A DNA stretch of 64,000 nt from Xanthomonas sp. CFBP 8443 (GCF_025666195.1 NZ_CP102592.1:2852001-2916000); one strand, 5' to 3'; shown: positions 40,418 to 53,255, counted from the stretch's first letter. Notes: a model not told the origin generated them from the letters alone. Numbers and translations are program-made.

Positions 40418-41482
40418 TCAGCCGCCGAACGCGGCGCGCATGCGCTCGGGATCCGGCCGCTCGATCACCCCGCGCTCGGTGACGATGGCATCGATCAGAT
40501 CGGCCGGGGTCACGTCGAACACCGGGTTCCAGGCGGCGATGCCGTCGGCCACGGTGCGCACCCCGCCCACCCCGAACAGCTCGCCCGGGTCGCGCTGCTC
40601 GATCTCGATCTGCGCGCCGTCGGCGGTGTCCATGTCCACGGTGGACGACGGCGCCACCACCATGAACTTGACGCCGTGGTGGCGCGCAGCGATCGCCAGC
40701 TGGTAGGTGCCGATCTTGTTGGCGGTGTCGCCGTTGGCGCAGATGCGGTCGGCGCCGACGATCACCCACTGCACCACGCCGGTCTTCATCAGGTGCGAGG
40801 CCGCCGAATCGGCGATCAGGGTCGCGTCGATGCCGTCCTGCTGCAGTTCCCACACGGTCAGCCGCGCGCCCTGCAGCCACGGCCGGGTCTCGCCGGCGAA
40901 CACCTTGGCGATGCGGCCCTGGGCCATGCCGGCGCGGATCACGCCCAGCGCGGTGCCGAAGCCGGCGGTGGCCAGCGAGCCGGTGTTGCAGTGGGTCAGC
41001 ACGCCGCTGCCGGGCGCGATCAGGCCAGCGCCGAGCGCACCCATGTGGCGGTTGGCGGCCAGGTCTTCCTCGGCGATGGCCTGCGCCTCGCGGGCGATCG
41101 CCTCGCGCCAGTCGGTGCCGGCCGCGGCCAGCGCCTTGCGCATGCGCATCAGCGCCCAGGCCAGGTTGACCGCGGTGGGACGCGCCGCATTGAGCCGCTG
41201 CAGCGCCGGTTCCAGCTTGGCCAGGGCCTGCGCGCCGTCGTCGGCCTGCACGTCGCGCGCGGCCAGCACCACGCCCCAGCCGGCGGCGATGCCGATCGCC
41301 GGCGCACCGCGCACCGCCAGGGTGTGGATCGCGGCGGCGACCTGGTCGCTGTCGGTGCATTGCACGTGCTCGACCACGAACGGCAGCTTGCGCTGGTCCA
41401 GCAGCTCCAGCGCGTCGCCGGTCCACAGGATCGGGCGGATATGGTCGTAGCGGGCGTAGTCGATATCGAGGGCGGCGTTCAT
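40418..41482 (-). CDS. mtnA: Methylthioribose-1-phosphate isomerase
   Basis: This 354-residue aldose-ketose isomerase of the methionine salvage pathway turns 5-methylthioribose-1-phosphate into 5-methylthioribulose-1-phosphate. The catalytic Cys lies in [18 protein letters not shown] near residue 165. The Asp lies in [19 protein letters not shown] near 245. [15 protein letters not shown] is also typical. Start at 41482; the upstream frame extension enters repeat-like DNA. It lies 211 bases upstream of gyrA on the same strand, with an apparent gyrA promoter between them. Confidence 0.97.
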   Translation of the reverse strand: MNAALDIDYARYDHIRPILWTGDALELLDQRKLPFVVEHVQCTDSDQVAAAIHTLAVRGAPAIGIAAGWGVVLAARDVQADDGAQALAKLEPALQRLNAARPTAVNLAWALMRMRKALAAAGTDWREAIAREAQAIAEEDLAANRHMGALGAGLIAPGSGVLTHCNTGSLATAGFGTALGVIRAGMAQGRIAKVFAGETRPWLQGARLTVWELQQDGIDATLIADSAASHLMKTGVVQWVIVGADRICANGDTANKIGTYQLAIAARHHGVKFMVVAPSSTVDMDTADGAQIEIEQRDPGELFGVGGVRTVADGIAAWNPVFDVTPADLIDAIVTERGVIERPDPERMRAAFGG

Positions 41483-41625
41483 CGGGCTATTGTAAACGGC
41501 CCGGGATTGGGGATGACCAGCCATACGGCTGTGGAAAAGCGGGGATTCGCAAATGTGACGCGAACCGGCGGCCTAGGACCCTCGCCTGAGCCCCGGCGGC
41601 GCGTCGGCAAACCGCGGCGACCTGC

Positions 41626-42333
41626 TCAGTTGACGCTGAATTCGGCGCGACAGCCCTTGTCGACCCAGATGCCGTCGCGGTCCCAGCCCCAGCTGTCGTC
41701 CTGCACGCATGCGGTGCCGGACAGCTGCCGGCGCAGTTGCACGCCGCTGTGGATGCTGACCCCGCAGCGGCGCCGCGAGCGCCCCTTGGATTCGCACAGC
41801 ACCGGACGCGCGCCGACCGGGAAGCCGGAGCCGTCGCTGGCGCCGATCTCGAATTCGCCGCGGCAACCGCGCGACACCCAGATCTCGTTGCGGCGCACGC
41901 CCCAGCTGCGCTCCTCGCGGCACGGCACCGAGGACAACTGGCGCATCAGCCGCACCGGCGCGCCGCGCAGCATCACCGGGCAGCTTTCGACCCGGCCATC
42001 GGATTCGCAGCGCAACACGCGGCGCATCGCGCTGCGCGTGGGTTCGGGCGGATTGGAACGGAATTCGGCGCGACAGCCCAGCGTCACCCACACGCCGGTG
42101 CCGTCCGAGCCCCATTCGCTGCCGCGGATGCAATCGTTGTCGGACAGTTGCCGGACCAGTTCCACACCCTGCCCGGTCGGCATCGGGCAATGCACCCAGC
42201 CCATGTCGCGCGATTCGCAGCGCACCACCGCGGCCGCGTAGGCGTCGGGCACCTGCGCCGGCGTCGCCGCCGGCCATGCCGCGACGGCCAATCCCAGCCA
42301 ACACCAGCTGCCGAGCCCGTACGACCACTTCAT
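41626..42333 (-). CDS. Secreted DUF3011 protein with three repeats
   Basis: This 235-residue protein has a signal peptide ending near PAATPAQ. Three ~65-residue repeats of the DUF3011 type follow, each CES-x-C...VxLxRQLS...C...SWG...GIWVxxGCRAEF. Cysteines are regularly spaced, which suggests disulfides in the periplasm or outside the cell. The start at 42333 (MKWSYG) puts the hydrophobic core right behind the N-terminus; 42351 is an alternative. The function is unknown. Confidence 0.85.
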   Translation of the reverse strand: MKWSYGLGSWCWLGLAVAAWPAATPAQVPDAYAAAVVRCESRDMGWVHCPMPTGQGVELVRQLSDNDCIRGSEWGSDGTGVWVTLGCRAEFRSNPPEPTRSAMRRVLRCESDGRVESCPVMLRGAPVRLMRQLSSVPCREERSWGVRRNEIWVSRGCRGEFEIGASDGSGFPVGARPVLCESKGRSRRRCGVSIHSGVQLRRQLSGTACVQDDSWGWDRDGIWVDKGCRAEFSVN

Positions 42334-42465
42334 GCTTGGCGCTGCCCCCATGCGTAGAACCTGAACAACGAGACCACTCCACCGCGCATCGACCGCATGC
42401 TTGGCTGGATCAAACCATCATCGGCATCGACAAAGCAAGGAAATGCTTGCTGAACGCTTCGCGGT

Positions 42466-43425
42466 TCAGGCTCGCGCGAAATCGTAGGCGAGCACGTCGC
42501 CGATCGATGCCGTGCCGCGCATCGCCATCAGCAGGCGATCCACGCCGACGGCCACGCCGGCGCAATCGGGCAGCGCCGGCAAGGCCTGCAGCAAACGCTC
42601 GTCCAGCGGCGGCAGCACCGCACCGCGCGCGCTGCGCAACGCGTGATCGCGCAGGAAGCGGCGGCGCTGCTCGGCGGCGTCGTTGAGTTCGTGGTAACCG
42701 TTGGCCAGCTCGTAGCTGCCCAGGTACAACTCGAAACGCTCGGCCACCGGCGGTTGCGCGTCGCGGATGCGCGCCAGCGCGCACTGCGTGGCCGGCCAGT
42801 CGTGGACCACGGTGATGCGATCGGCCGGAAATGCGGATTGCAGGCGGTGGGTCATCAGCAGATCGAGCCAGTCGTCGCGGGTGAGTCCCGCCGGGTCGAT
42901 GCGCACGTCGCGCAACGGCTGCTGCAATGCCTCCAGCGGCGCCAGGAACGGATCCAGCTCCAGCGCCTGCAGGAACAGTTGCCGGTAGGTGACCACGTGC
43001 AGCGTCGCCGTGCGCGCGACCAGCGCCAGCGCCTCGCGCACCAGCGCCACGGTCTCGTCCACCAATTGCAAATGGTTCCAGCCGACCCGGTACCACTCCA
43101 GCATGGTGAACTCGGGGTTGTGGCGGCCGCCGGCCTCGCCGTTGCGGAACACCCGGCCCAGTTCGTAGCAGTCGCCGACGCCGGCGGCCAGCAGCCGTTT
43201 CAGCGGATATTCGGGCGAGGTGCGCAGCCAGCGCAGCGCTGGACCGGCATCGACATGACCGCTGAAGCGGGTCTGGAAACTGTCGATGTTGGGCTCGGTG
43301 TTGCCGGCCGCCGACAGCATCGGCGTCTCCACCTCGAGCACCTCGCGCGCGGCGAAGAAGGCGCGGATGCGCGCGTTGAGCGCGGCGCGCAGGCGCAGCG
43401 CGGCCAGGTCCACGGCATCGCTCAT
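42466..43425 (-). CDS. epmA: Elongation factor P (R)-beta-lysine ligase
   Basis: This 319-residue stand-alone class II lysyl-tRNA synthetase paralogue attaches (R)-beta-lysine to EF-P, helping ribosomes through polyproline stretches. Motif 2 is FRNGEAGGRHNPEFTMLEWY near residue 105, and motif 3 is GVAVGVDRLLMAM near 295. The N-terminal anticodon-binding domain of LysRS is absent, as expected. Start at 43425, preceded by a tail of high-GC frame that is not conserved. It follows ligA by 40 bases and is probably in one transcript. Confidence 0.95.
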   Translation of the reverse strand: MSDAVDLAALRLRAALNARIRAFFAAREVLEVETPMLSAAGNTEPNIDSFQTRFSGHVDAGPALRWLRTSPEYPLKRLLAAGVGDCYELGRVFRNGEAGGRHNPEFTMLEWYRVGWNHLQLVDETVALVREALALVARTATLHVVTYRQLFLQALELDPFLAPLEALQQPLRDVRIDPAGLTRDDWLDLLMTHRLQSAFPADRITVVHDWPATQCALARIRDAQPPVAERFELYLGSYELANGYHELNDAAEQRRRFLRDHALRSARGAVLPPLDERLLQALPALPDCAGVAVGVDRLLMAMRGTASIGDVLAYDFARA

Positions 43426-43465
43426 CGCAGCGATCCGCTCGCGCGCGCCGCGTCCGGCGCCCGGC

Positions 43466-46463
<2,998 letters not shown>

Positions 46464-47585
46464 GTGTCGTTACCCGTTTCACGCCGTTCCTTCCTTTCCC
46501 TCGCCACCTCGGGCCTGGCCGTCGGCGCCCTGGGCCTGGCGCCCGGCGTGGAGGCGGCAAAGCGCAAGGCGGCGGCCGCGGCTCCGGGCGTGGCGCCGGC
46601 CGTCGGCCCGGTCTACCTTAATTTCAACGAATGCCCGCTGGGGCCCTCCCCGGCCGCGCTGGACGCCGTGCAGACGATCCTGCCGCGCGCCGGCCGCTAC
46701 CTGTTCGAGCTGCCCAACGACCTGATCGCGCTGTTCGCCGGCGAGCACCAGTTGCCCAGCAACCACATCGCGGTCTACCCCGGTTCCAGCGATCCGCTCA
46801 ACCGCGCCGCGCGCGCATTCACCTCGGCACGCGCCGGCGTGGTGGTGGCCGACCCGACCTTCGAGGCGGTGGCCGACGTCGCCGCCGCCAACGGCGCCCC
46901 GGTGCGGCGGGTGCCGCTGCGCGCCGATGGCGGGCACGACGTCAAGGCCATGGCCAGCGCCGATCCGAACGCCGGGCTGATCTACCTGTGCAACCCGAAC
47001 AACCCGACCGGCTCGATCACCGCGCGCGCCGACATCGAATGGCTGCTGGCCAACAAGCCCGCCTCCAGCGTGCTGCTGGTCGACGAGGCCTACATCCACT
47101 ACAGCGAGCAGCCGTCGGTGGTCGATCTGATCGGCCAGCGCCAGGACCTGCTGGTGCTGCGCACCTTCTCCAAGCTGTACGGCATGGCCGGATTGCGCCT
47201 GGGCCTGGCGGTGGCCTCGCCGGGATTGCTGACCAAGCTCGCCGCGTTCGGCGAGAACCCGGTCGCGGTGACCGCGGTCGCCGCCGGCATCGCCAGCCTG
47301 CGCGACGTGCAACTGGTGCCGGCACGGCGCGCCGAGAACGCGCGCATCCGCAACGAGACCATCGCCTGGCTGCAGAGCAAGGGCCACAAATGCCTGCCGT
47401 CGCAGTCCAACTGCTTCATGGTCGACGTCAAGCGCGACGGCAAGGCCTTCGCCGCGGCGATGGCCAAGCAAGGCGTGATGGTCGGCCGCAACTGGCCGAT
47501 CTGGCCGAAGCTGGTGCGCATCACCGTCGGCACCGAAGCGGAGATGCTGCGGTTCCGCGAGGCGTTCTTGAAAGCGCGCAAGTAG
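46464..47585 (+). CDS. Tat-exported PLP aminotransferase homologue (HisC-like)
   Basis: This 373-residue protein begins VSRRSFLSLATSGLAV, a twin-arginine signal with hydrophobic core. An Ala/Lys linker follows, then a class I/II aminotransferase fold: LNFNECPLGPSP, IYLCNPNNPTGS, LVDEAYIHYSE and the PLP Lys in LRTFSKLYGMAGLRLG near residue 236. It resembles histidinol-phosphate aminotransferase but would act in the periplasm. GTG at 46464 follows GGAGAAG. It lies on the opposite strand between zipA and ligA, with composite repeats on both sides. Confidence 0.9.
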   Translation: MSLPVSRRSFLSLATSGLAVGALGLAPGVEAAKRKAAAAAPGVAPAVGPVYLNFNECPLGPSPAALDAVQTILPRAGRYLFELPNDLIALFAGEHQLPSNHIAVYPGSSDPLNRAARAFTSARAGVVVADPTFEAVADVAAANGAPVRRVPLRADGGHDVKAMASADPNAGLIYLCNPNNPTGSITARADIEWLLANKPASSVLLVDEAYIHYSEQPSVVDLIGQRQDLLVLRTFSKLYGMAGLRLGLAVASPGLLTKLAAFGENPVAVTAVAAGIASLRDVQLVPARRAENARIRNETIAWLQSKGHKCLPSQSNCFMVDVKRDGKAFAAAMAKQGVMVGRNWPIWPKLVRITVGTEAEMLRFREAFLKARK

Positions 47586-47591
47586 CGGGCT

Positions 47592-47797
47592 TGGGATTGG
47601 GGAGTTGGGATTGGGGATTCGTAAAAGCTGACTCCGCCGCTAACCTCATCGGCCGGTAACCTCCTCGGCTCCCGTACCCTCATCCGCCCCTTCGGGGCAC
47701 CTTCCCCCCAAAAGGGGGCCGTGAGTCCCGCAGGGAGAAGGGAGACGCCAGCAGATTCGCTTTTACGAATCCCCAATCCCGACTCCCCAATCCCGGC
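47592..47797. repeat. Composite element: perfect 22-base class C arms around a class B module
   Basis: The arms at 47607-47628 and 47759-47780 are perfect 22-base inverted repeats (heptamers GGGATTG/GGGATTC then GTAAAAGC). Outer heptamers extend the match imperfectly. A class B module (47667-47745) lies between them. It mirrors the element at 46056-46390. Confidence 0.75.
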
Positions 47798-47803
47798 CCA
47801 CGC

Positions 47804-48547
47804 TTACCAGCGTGGGGCCTTCGTCAACGGCGGCGCCTGGTGCTGGCGGTCGTAGGCGCGCAGGTCGTCGCGGATGTGGGCGATGCGCTGGCGGCCGAGG
47901 GCGTTGCGGCTGTCGTCCAGGACGACGCCGTCGAGCAGTTCGCCCATGCGCTGCACGGTCGGCAGCATTTTTTCCCAGGCGTCGAGCGCGGTCAACGGCG
48001 CCGGCAGGGTCAGGAAGAACGCGATCGCCGGGGTCTCCATCTCGCGGATGTGGGCCATGTCGAAGCTGCCTGGCTTCATGATGCTGGCCATGCTGAAGAT
48101 CGGGCCGCGCTCGGGATGGCCTTCGACCAGGCGGTGGAACACGTTCATGTGGCCGAACACCAGGCCGGTCTTCTCGGCGGCGACCACGATGTCCTCGCCG
48201 CGCAGCACCTGGCCGGCGCGCGCAGCGACGTACAGCGAGACGATCTTGTCGAAGTCCTGGCTCGGCCGCTTGCCGAGGTCGGCATTGGCCGATTCGGCGG
48301 CGGGCAGGCCCAGCTCGGGCTGGCCAAGGGCGCCGTCCTGCTCGGGTGCGGCGAAGGCGTCGGCCTCGCCGCTTGCGGCGGCGTCGCCGAGCGAAGGCTC
48401 GCGGCGCGGCGTCGGCGTGGCCGGATCGGCCGCGTCCACGCGCCGGCCCTGGGTCGGTTTCTTCGGACGACCGAACAGGAAGATCGCCGCGATCAGCAGC
48501 AGGCCGGCGGCGAGGATGCCGATGCGTAGCAGTGCCATGTCGGACAT
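47804..48547 (-). CDS. zipA: Cell division protein ZipA
   Basis: This 247-residue protein tethers FtsZ to the inner membrane. It has an N-terminal transmembrane helix (about 6-25, with LLLIAAIFLFG), a Pro/Ala-rich linker and the FtsZ-binding domain from about 105 (DFDKIVSLYVAARAG, MKPGSFDMAHIREME, FFLTLPAPLTALDAW). It follows smc by 58 bases, a common gammaproteobacterial order. The ATG at 48547 gives MSDMALL; an ATG three codons later is also possible. Confidence 0.95.
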   Translation of the reverse strand: MSDMALLRIGILAAGLLLIAAIFLFGRPKKPTQGRRVDAADPATPTPRREPSLGDAAASGEADAFAAPEQDGALGQPELGLPAAESANADLGKRPSQDFDKIVSLYVAARAGQVLRGEDIVVAAEKTGLVFGHMNVFHRLVEGHPERGPIFSMASIMKPGSFDMAHIREMETPAIAFFLTLPAPLTALDAWEKMLPTVQRMGELLDGVVLDDSRNALGRQRIAHIRDDLRAYDRQHQAPPLTKAPRW

Positions 48548-48605
48548 TGAGGGGTTACTCCGGCAGGGGTGCGTAGGGGGAAGACAACGTATTTAGCATG
48601 TCACG

Positions 48606-51600
48606 TCAGGCCGCGCCCGCCAAACGCGCGGCTTCCTCGAGATCCACGCTGACCAGGCGGCTGACGCCCGGTTCGCGCATGGTGACGCCGCTGAGCTGGT
48701 GCGCCGCTTCCATGGTCGCCTTGTTGTGACTGACGAACAGGAACTGCACCTTCTCGCTCATTTCCTTGACCATCGCCGCCAGGCGGCCGACGTTGGCTTC
48801 GTCCAGCGGCGCGTCGACCTCGTCGAGCAGGCAGAACGGCGCCGGATTGAGCTGGAAGATCGCGAACACCAGCGCCACCGCGGTCATCGCCTTCTCGCCG
48901 CCGGACAGCAGCGAGATGCTGGACACGCGCTTGCCTGGCGGGCGCGCCATGATCGCCACGCCGGTGTCGAGCAGGTCTTCGCCGGTCAGTTCCAGGTAGG
49001 CATGGCCGCCGCCGAACAGGCGCGGATACAGCGCCTGCACGCCGGAATTGACCCGGTCGAAGGTGTCCTTGAAGCGGCCGCGGGTCTCGCGGTCGATCTT
49101 GCGGATCGCATCCTCCAGGGTCTCCAGCGCGGTGTTCAGATCGATGTCCTGCGCCTCCAGGTATTCGGCGCGCTGCGCCGCTTCGCCGTATTCGCTGATC
49201 GCGGCCAGGTTGACCGGTTCCAGCCTGCGCATGCGCCCATCGATCTGCTGCACCGCCTGCTCCCATTCGGCCGGATCGGCCTGTTCGGGCAGGCCGTTGA
49301 TCACATCCTCGAGCACGAAGCCGGCCTTGACCACGGCGGCCGACAGCTGCTCGGCGCTGAGCACCAGCGCCTGCTGGTCGAGGCGGCGCTGGGCGATGCG
49401 CTCGCGCTGCGCCAGCGCCTGTTCGTCGCGCTGCTGGCGGGTCTGTTCCAGGCCGCGCAATTCGTTGTCGATGCCGTCCAGCAGTGCGCGCGCCTCGCCG
49501 AGCGCGCGGTCGGTACGCACGCGTTCGCTGAGCGCGGCCTGATGCTCGGCTTCCAGCGCATGCACCGGCGAATCGCCTTCGTTCAGCTGCGCGCTGAGTT
49601 CGCCCAGGCGCGAATCCAGCTGCCCGCGCTGGTTGCCCATGCGCTCCAGCGCCTGGCTCAGCGAGGCGATCTGCGCGCGTTGCGATTCCAGGGTCAGGGC
49701 CAGCGCATGCGAGGCCTCGCGTACGCGGCGCGCGGCATCGCGGGCCAGGTCGCGCGCTTCGGTGAACTGGCGGCGCTCGCTCTCCAGCGCGTGCCGGGTG
49801 GTTTCCAGGTCGCCCATGCTGGTGACCGCGTCCTCCAGCTTGGAACGCGCCTCGCGCGCCTGCTCGCGGCTGCTGTCCAGGGTTTCCAGCAGTTGCGCGA
49901 TCTCGGCCTCGATGCGCTCGATGCGGGTGCGCGCCGCGTCCACCTTGCCCTGCTGGCTCTGCAGCTGGCCGGCCAGTTCGGAGACGCTGCGGTGCGCCTG
50001 GTACAGCTGGCGCTGTGCTTCCTCGCGTTGCTGTTCGGCGGCCAGCGACTGCTCGCGGAAACTCGCCAGGCGCTGATCCAGCTCCGCCTCGCGGTCCTGC
50101 AGCGCGTCGATCTGGCCGCGCAGGTCCTGGATCTCGCGCTCGCGCAGCAACGCGCCCTGCTTGGCCGCGCCGGAGCGCGACACGCGCAGCCAGCCCTCGC
50201 CCAGGCGCGCGCCGTCGCGGGTGATGACCGAATCGCCCTCGCCCAGCTGCGGCAGCAGGGCGCGCGCGGCGGCGAGGTCCTCGGCCGCGTGCAGCCGCGA
50301 CAGCAGCCGGCGGATCGCGATCGGGCCCTGCACCTTGGCGGCGAGCGAGGTCGGCGCGAAGCTGCCAGCCTCCTCGTCGCTGCTGACCAGCGCGATGCGG
50401 CCTTCGCCGAGTTCGCCCAGCGCATCGACCAAGGTCTCCGGCGCATCGACCAGCACGCCTTCGATCAGTTGCCCGAGCGCGCCTTCGACCGCGTTTTCCC
50501 AGCCGCTTTCCACGCTGATGCGCTCGCCCACGCGCGCCGCCGAATCCAGCCCGCGCGCCTGCAGCCAGGCCACCGCGGCGCCCTGCTCCTGGCCGAGCGC
50601 GGCCTGCTGCAGAGTTTCCAGCGACGACAGCCGGCCGCGCGCGGCCTGCGCCTGCTTGCGCACTTCGGCCAATTCCGCCTGCGCGCCGCGCTGCTGTTCC
50701 TGCAGTGTGGTCACCGCCTGCTTGCGGGTTTCGACCTGTTCGTTGAGTCCGTCCAGCGCAGCGCGCTGGGTCTCGTGCTGCAGTTCGACCTGCTCGAACG
50801 CGGCGGCCAGCGCGTCCAGGTCCAGCCCGGCGCGTTCGGCGACCAGCGCTTCGCGGCGGCGCTCGGCCTCCAGCGATTGCCGGTCCAGGTAATCGACGCG
50901 GGTGCGCTCGACCTCGCCGGCGCGCGAGGCCTCGGCGGTGTAACGCTGGTGCGCTTCCCAGCGCTGCTGCCAGTCGGCCAGTCTGGCTTCGGCCTCGCGC
51001 AGCGCTTCCTGCTTGTATTCGTTGTCTTCCTGCAGCTGCTCCAGCTGCGGCCCGGCCACGTCCACCGACTCGCGCAGCAGTGCCAGCTTGGCCTCGTCGC
51101 CGCTGATGTGCTGGCCGAGCTCGGCCAGCGCCAGCTGCGCTTCGTCGCGCGCCTTGTGCAGGCGCTGCGACAGGTCGCGCTGGTGCTGGATCTGCTGCTC
51201 GATGCGCGCCAGGGTGCTGCCGACCTGGTAGACCTCGGCCTGGGCCTTGCTCAGGGCGTCGGCGGCCTCCTCGCGGCGCACGCGGCCGGTCTCGATCCGC
51301 GCCTCGGCGTCGCGCTGTTCGGCGATGAACTGCTGCAGCCGCGTCTCTTCCTGGCCCAGCGCCTCGCGCAGGCCCTGCAGCTTGCCGTCCAGGCCGCGGT
51401 ATTCCAGCGCTTTCCACTGCGCGTCCTTGACCTTGCGTTCCTCCTGCAGCGCCTGGTACTGCTCGGCCTGGCGCGCCTGGCGCTTGAGGTGCTCGAGCTG
51501 CTTGCCGATCTCCTCGCGCAGGTCGCCCAGCCGTTCCAGGTTCTCGCGGGTATGGCGGATGCGGGTCTCGGTTTCCTTGCGCCGCTCCTTGTACTTGGAG

Positions 51601-52109
51601 ATGCCGGCGGCTTCCTCCAGGTACACGCGCAGGTCTTCCGGGCGCGCCTCGATGATCTGGCTGATCATGCCCTGCTCGATGATCGAGTAGCTGCGCGGGC
51701 CCAGGCCGGTGCCCAGGAACAGGTCGGTGATGTCGCGGCGCCGGCACTTGGTGCCGTTGAGGTAGTAGCTGCTGCTGCCGTCGCGGCTGACCTGGCGCTT
51801 GACCGAGATCTCGTTGAACGAGGCGTACTCGCCGGAGATGGTGTGGTCGGCGTTGTCGAAGATCAGCTCCACCGTGGCCTGCGACACCGGCTTGCGCGCC
51901 GAGGAGCCGGAGAAGATCACGTCGGTCAGCGAGTCGCCGCGCAGGCGGCTGGCCGAGCTTTCGCCCATCACCCAGCGCACCGCGTCGATGATGTTCGACT
52001 TGCCGCAGCCGTTCGGACCGACGATGCCGGTCATGTTGGTCGGCAGGTGCAGCGTGGTCGGATCGACGAAGGACTTGAAGCCGGACAGCTTGATGGTCGA
52101 CAGGCGCAT
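48606..52109 (-). CDS. smc: Chromosome segregation protein SMC
   Basis: This 1167-residue ATPase compacts and segregates chromosomes. It has a Walker A GPNGCGKSN near residue 33, then a long coiled coil (about 170-500), a hinge (about 510-640) and a second coiled coil. The ABC signature LLSGGEKAMTAVALVF and Walker B PFCLLDEVDAPLDEANV lie near the C-terminus. The start at 52109 (MRLSTIKLSG) is the family start. The upstream five codons MDCCP are not conserved. Probably co-transcribed with zipA. Confidence 0.98.
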   Translation of the reverse strand: MRLSTIKLSGFKSFVDPTTLHLPTNMTGIVGPNGCGKSNIIDAVRWVMGESSASRLRGDSLTDVIFSGSSARKPVSQATVELIFDNADHTISGEYASFNEISVKRQVSRDGSSSYYLNGTKCRRRDITDLFLGTGLGPRSYSIIEQGMISQIIEARPEDLRVYLEEAAGISKYKERRKETETRIRHTRENLERLGDLREEIGKQLEHLKRQARQAEQYQALQEERKVKDAQWKALEYRGLDGKLQGLREALGQEETRLQQFIAEQRDAEARIETGRVRREEAADALSKAQAEVYQVGSTLARIEQQIQHQRDLSQRLHKARDEAQLALAELGQHISGDEAKLALLRESVDVAGPQLEQLQEDNEYKQEALREAEARLADWQQRWEAHQRYTAEASRAGEVERTRVDYLDRQSLEAERRREALVAERAGLDLDALAAAFEQVELQHETQRAALDGLNEQVETRKQAVTTLQEQQRGAQAELAEVRKQAQAARGRLSSLETLQQAALGQEQGAAVAWLQARGLDSAARVGERISVESGWENAVEGALGQLIEGVLVDAPETLVDALGELGEGRIALVSSDEEAGSFAPTSLAAKVQGPIAIRRLLSRLHAAEDLAAARALLPQLGEGDSVITRDGARLGEGWLRVSRSGAAKQGALLREREIQDLRGQIDALQDREAELDQRLASFREQSLAAEQQREEAQRQLYQAHRSVSELAGQLQSQQGKVDAARTRIERIEAEIAQLLETLDSSREQAREARSKLEDAVTSMGDLETTRHALESERRQFTEARDLARDAARRVREASHALALTLESQRAQIASLSQALERMGNQRGQLDSRLGELSAQLNEGDSPVHALEAEHQAALSERVRTDRALGEARALLDGIDNELRGLEQTRQQRDEQALAQRERIAQRRLDQQALVLSAEQLSAAVVKAGFVLEDVINGLPEQADPAEWEQAVQQIDGRMRRLEPVNLAAISEYGEAAQRAEYLEAQDIDLNTALETLEDAIRKIDRETRGRFKDTFDRVNSGVQALYPRLFGGGHAYLELTGEDLLDTGVAIMARPPGKRVSSISLLSGGEKAMTAVALVFAIFQLNPAPFCLLDEVDAPLDEANVGRLAAMVKEMSEKVQFLFVSHNKATMEAAHQLSGVTMREPGVSRLVSVDLEEAARLAGAA

Positions 52110-52284
52110 GGGGCAGCAATCCATGGCAGCGGCGGCCGGCAGGCCGGCACGCGCTGCCGCTAGTGAATATCCAGGTGAAGTCCCGCTTCCAAACCCTTGA
52201 TACGACTACGATCGCCGGACAGGAAACAGGCACGAACCGGTGAGTATAACGGCCCCAGCGGGCGCCGGGGCCGGAGGCCGCAAA

Positions 52285-52314
52285 CGAAACGGGCACCTTG
52301 CGGCGCCCGTTTCG
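52285..52314 (-). terminator. Terminator after rplI
   Basis: Perfect 10-bp stem CGAAACGGGC (52285-52294) and GCCCGTTTCG (52305-52314) with a 10-base loop. On the minus strand it is followed by TTTG. It lies 21 bases after the rplI stop and should end the rpsF-rpsR-rplI transcript. Confidence 0.75.
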
Positions 52315-52335
52315 GTACAGCATGGAAGCCGTGGA

Positions 52336-52785
52336 TCAGGCTTCGGCTTCGACCACGACCTTGACCGTGGTCTCGACGTCGGCGTGCAGGCGCACCAGCA
52401 CCTCGTACTCGCCGATGTTGCGGAACGCGCCTTCGCCCAGCACCACTTCGCCCTTTTCCAGCGGCAGGCCGGCGGCGGTGAACGCCTCGGCGATGTCGCG
52501 CGGACCGACCGAGCCGTACAGCTTGCCTTCGGTGGAGGCGTTGGCCTTGACCGTCACGCTGGCGCCTTCCAGCTTGGCCGCGCGGGCCTCGGCGTCGGCG
52601 TGGATCGACTGCGCCTTGGCTTCGTAGTCGGCGCGCTTGGCCTCGAACTCGGCGATGTTGGCGGCGGTCGCCGGCACGGCCTTGCCCTGCGGCACCAGGA
52701 AGTTGCGGCCATAGCCCGGCTTGACGTCGACCTTGTCGCCGAGGCCGCCCAGGTTGGTTACTTTCTGCAGGAGAATCAGTTGCAT
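52336..52785 (-). CDS. rplI: 50S ribosomal protein L9
   Basis: This 149-residue 23S rRNA-binding protein begins [20 protein letters not shown] with the L9 signature and [17 protein letters not shown] long helix follows (about 42-72), then the C-terminal domain. Length matches the family. The start has a plausible ribosome site. It is separated from rpsR by 228 bases, unusually far for this operon, and the gap carries heptamer repeats and hairpins. Confidence 0.98.
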   Translation of the reverse strand: MQLILLQKVTNLGGLGDKVDVKPGYGRNFLVPQGKAVPATAANIAEFEAKRADYEAKAQSIHADAEARAAKLEGASVTVKANASTEGKLYGSVGPRDIAEAFTAAGLPLEKGEVVLGEGAFRNIGEYEVLVRLHADVETTVKVVVEAEA

Positions 52786-52857
52786 GGTGTTGCTCCGTTA
52801 TTCGTTAGCGCACGCCCGTGGGCGCCCGCAACGCTTGCTGTCCGAATAGGAGAAGCC

Positions 52858-52994
52858 GGGAATCGGGAATCGGGAATCGGGAATCGCAAAACCCCCAACC
52901 AACACCGCACTCTTCGATCACCAGGACTTCTATTGAATAACCCGCGCACGGATGTGCGGGCTGTTGCTCGGAAGGACCCGCACAGACGTGCGGG
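52858..52994. repeat. Class C heptamer array and two hairpins between rpsR and rplI
   Basis: Four tandem GGGAATC heptamers lie at about 52858-52887. Two short stems follow at 52941-52960 (imperfect) and 52977-52994 (CCCGCAC-AGAC-GTGCGGG, 7 bp). All lie between rpsR and rplI. Confidence 0.7.
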
Positions 52995-53013
52995 CGCTTC
53001 CGGAGCAGTCACA

Positions 53014-53244
53014 TCAGATGTCGTGGTTGTCCGTGTACGGGATCAGCGCCAGGAAACGCGAGCGCTTGACCGCCGTGGCCAGCTGGCGCTGGTACTTGGA
53101 CTTGGTGCCGGTCACGCGGCTCGGCACGATCTTGCCGTTCTCGGTGAGGTACTGGCGCAGGGTGTTGAGATCCTTGTAGTCGATCTCTTTGACGCCCTCG
53201 GCGGTGAACTTGCAGAACTTGCGGCGACGGAAGAACTTGGACAT
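53014..53244 (-). CDS. rpsR: 30S ribosomal protein S18
   Basis: This 76-residue small-subunit protein pairs with S6 on 16S rRNA. It begins [14 protein letters not shown] and contains [23 protein letters not shown], the S18 signature. It lies 11 bases after rpsF in the same direction, the standard order. Typical in length for the family. Confidence 0.98.
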   Translation of the reverse strand: MSKFFRRRKFCKFTAEGVKEIDYKDLNTLRQYLTENGKIVPSRVTGTKSKYQRQLATAVKRSRFLALIPYTDNHDI

Positions 53245-53255
53245 GGCAGTGCTCC

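Noticed and set aside
48601..52323. 1240-residue frame in the smc region
   Set aside because: It is a different frame of smc with no SMC motif; the frame starting at 52109 carries Walker A, the signature and Walker B.
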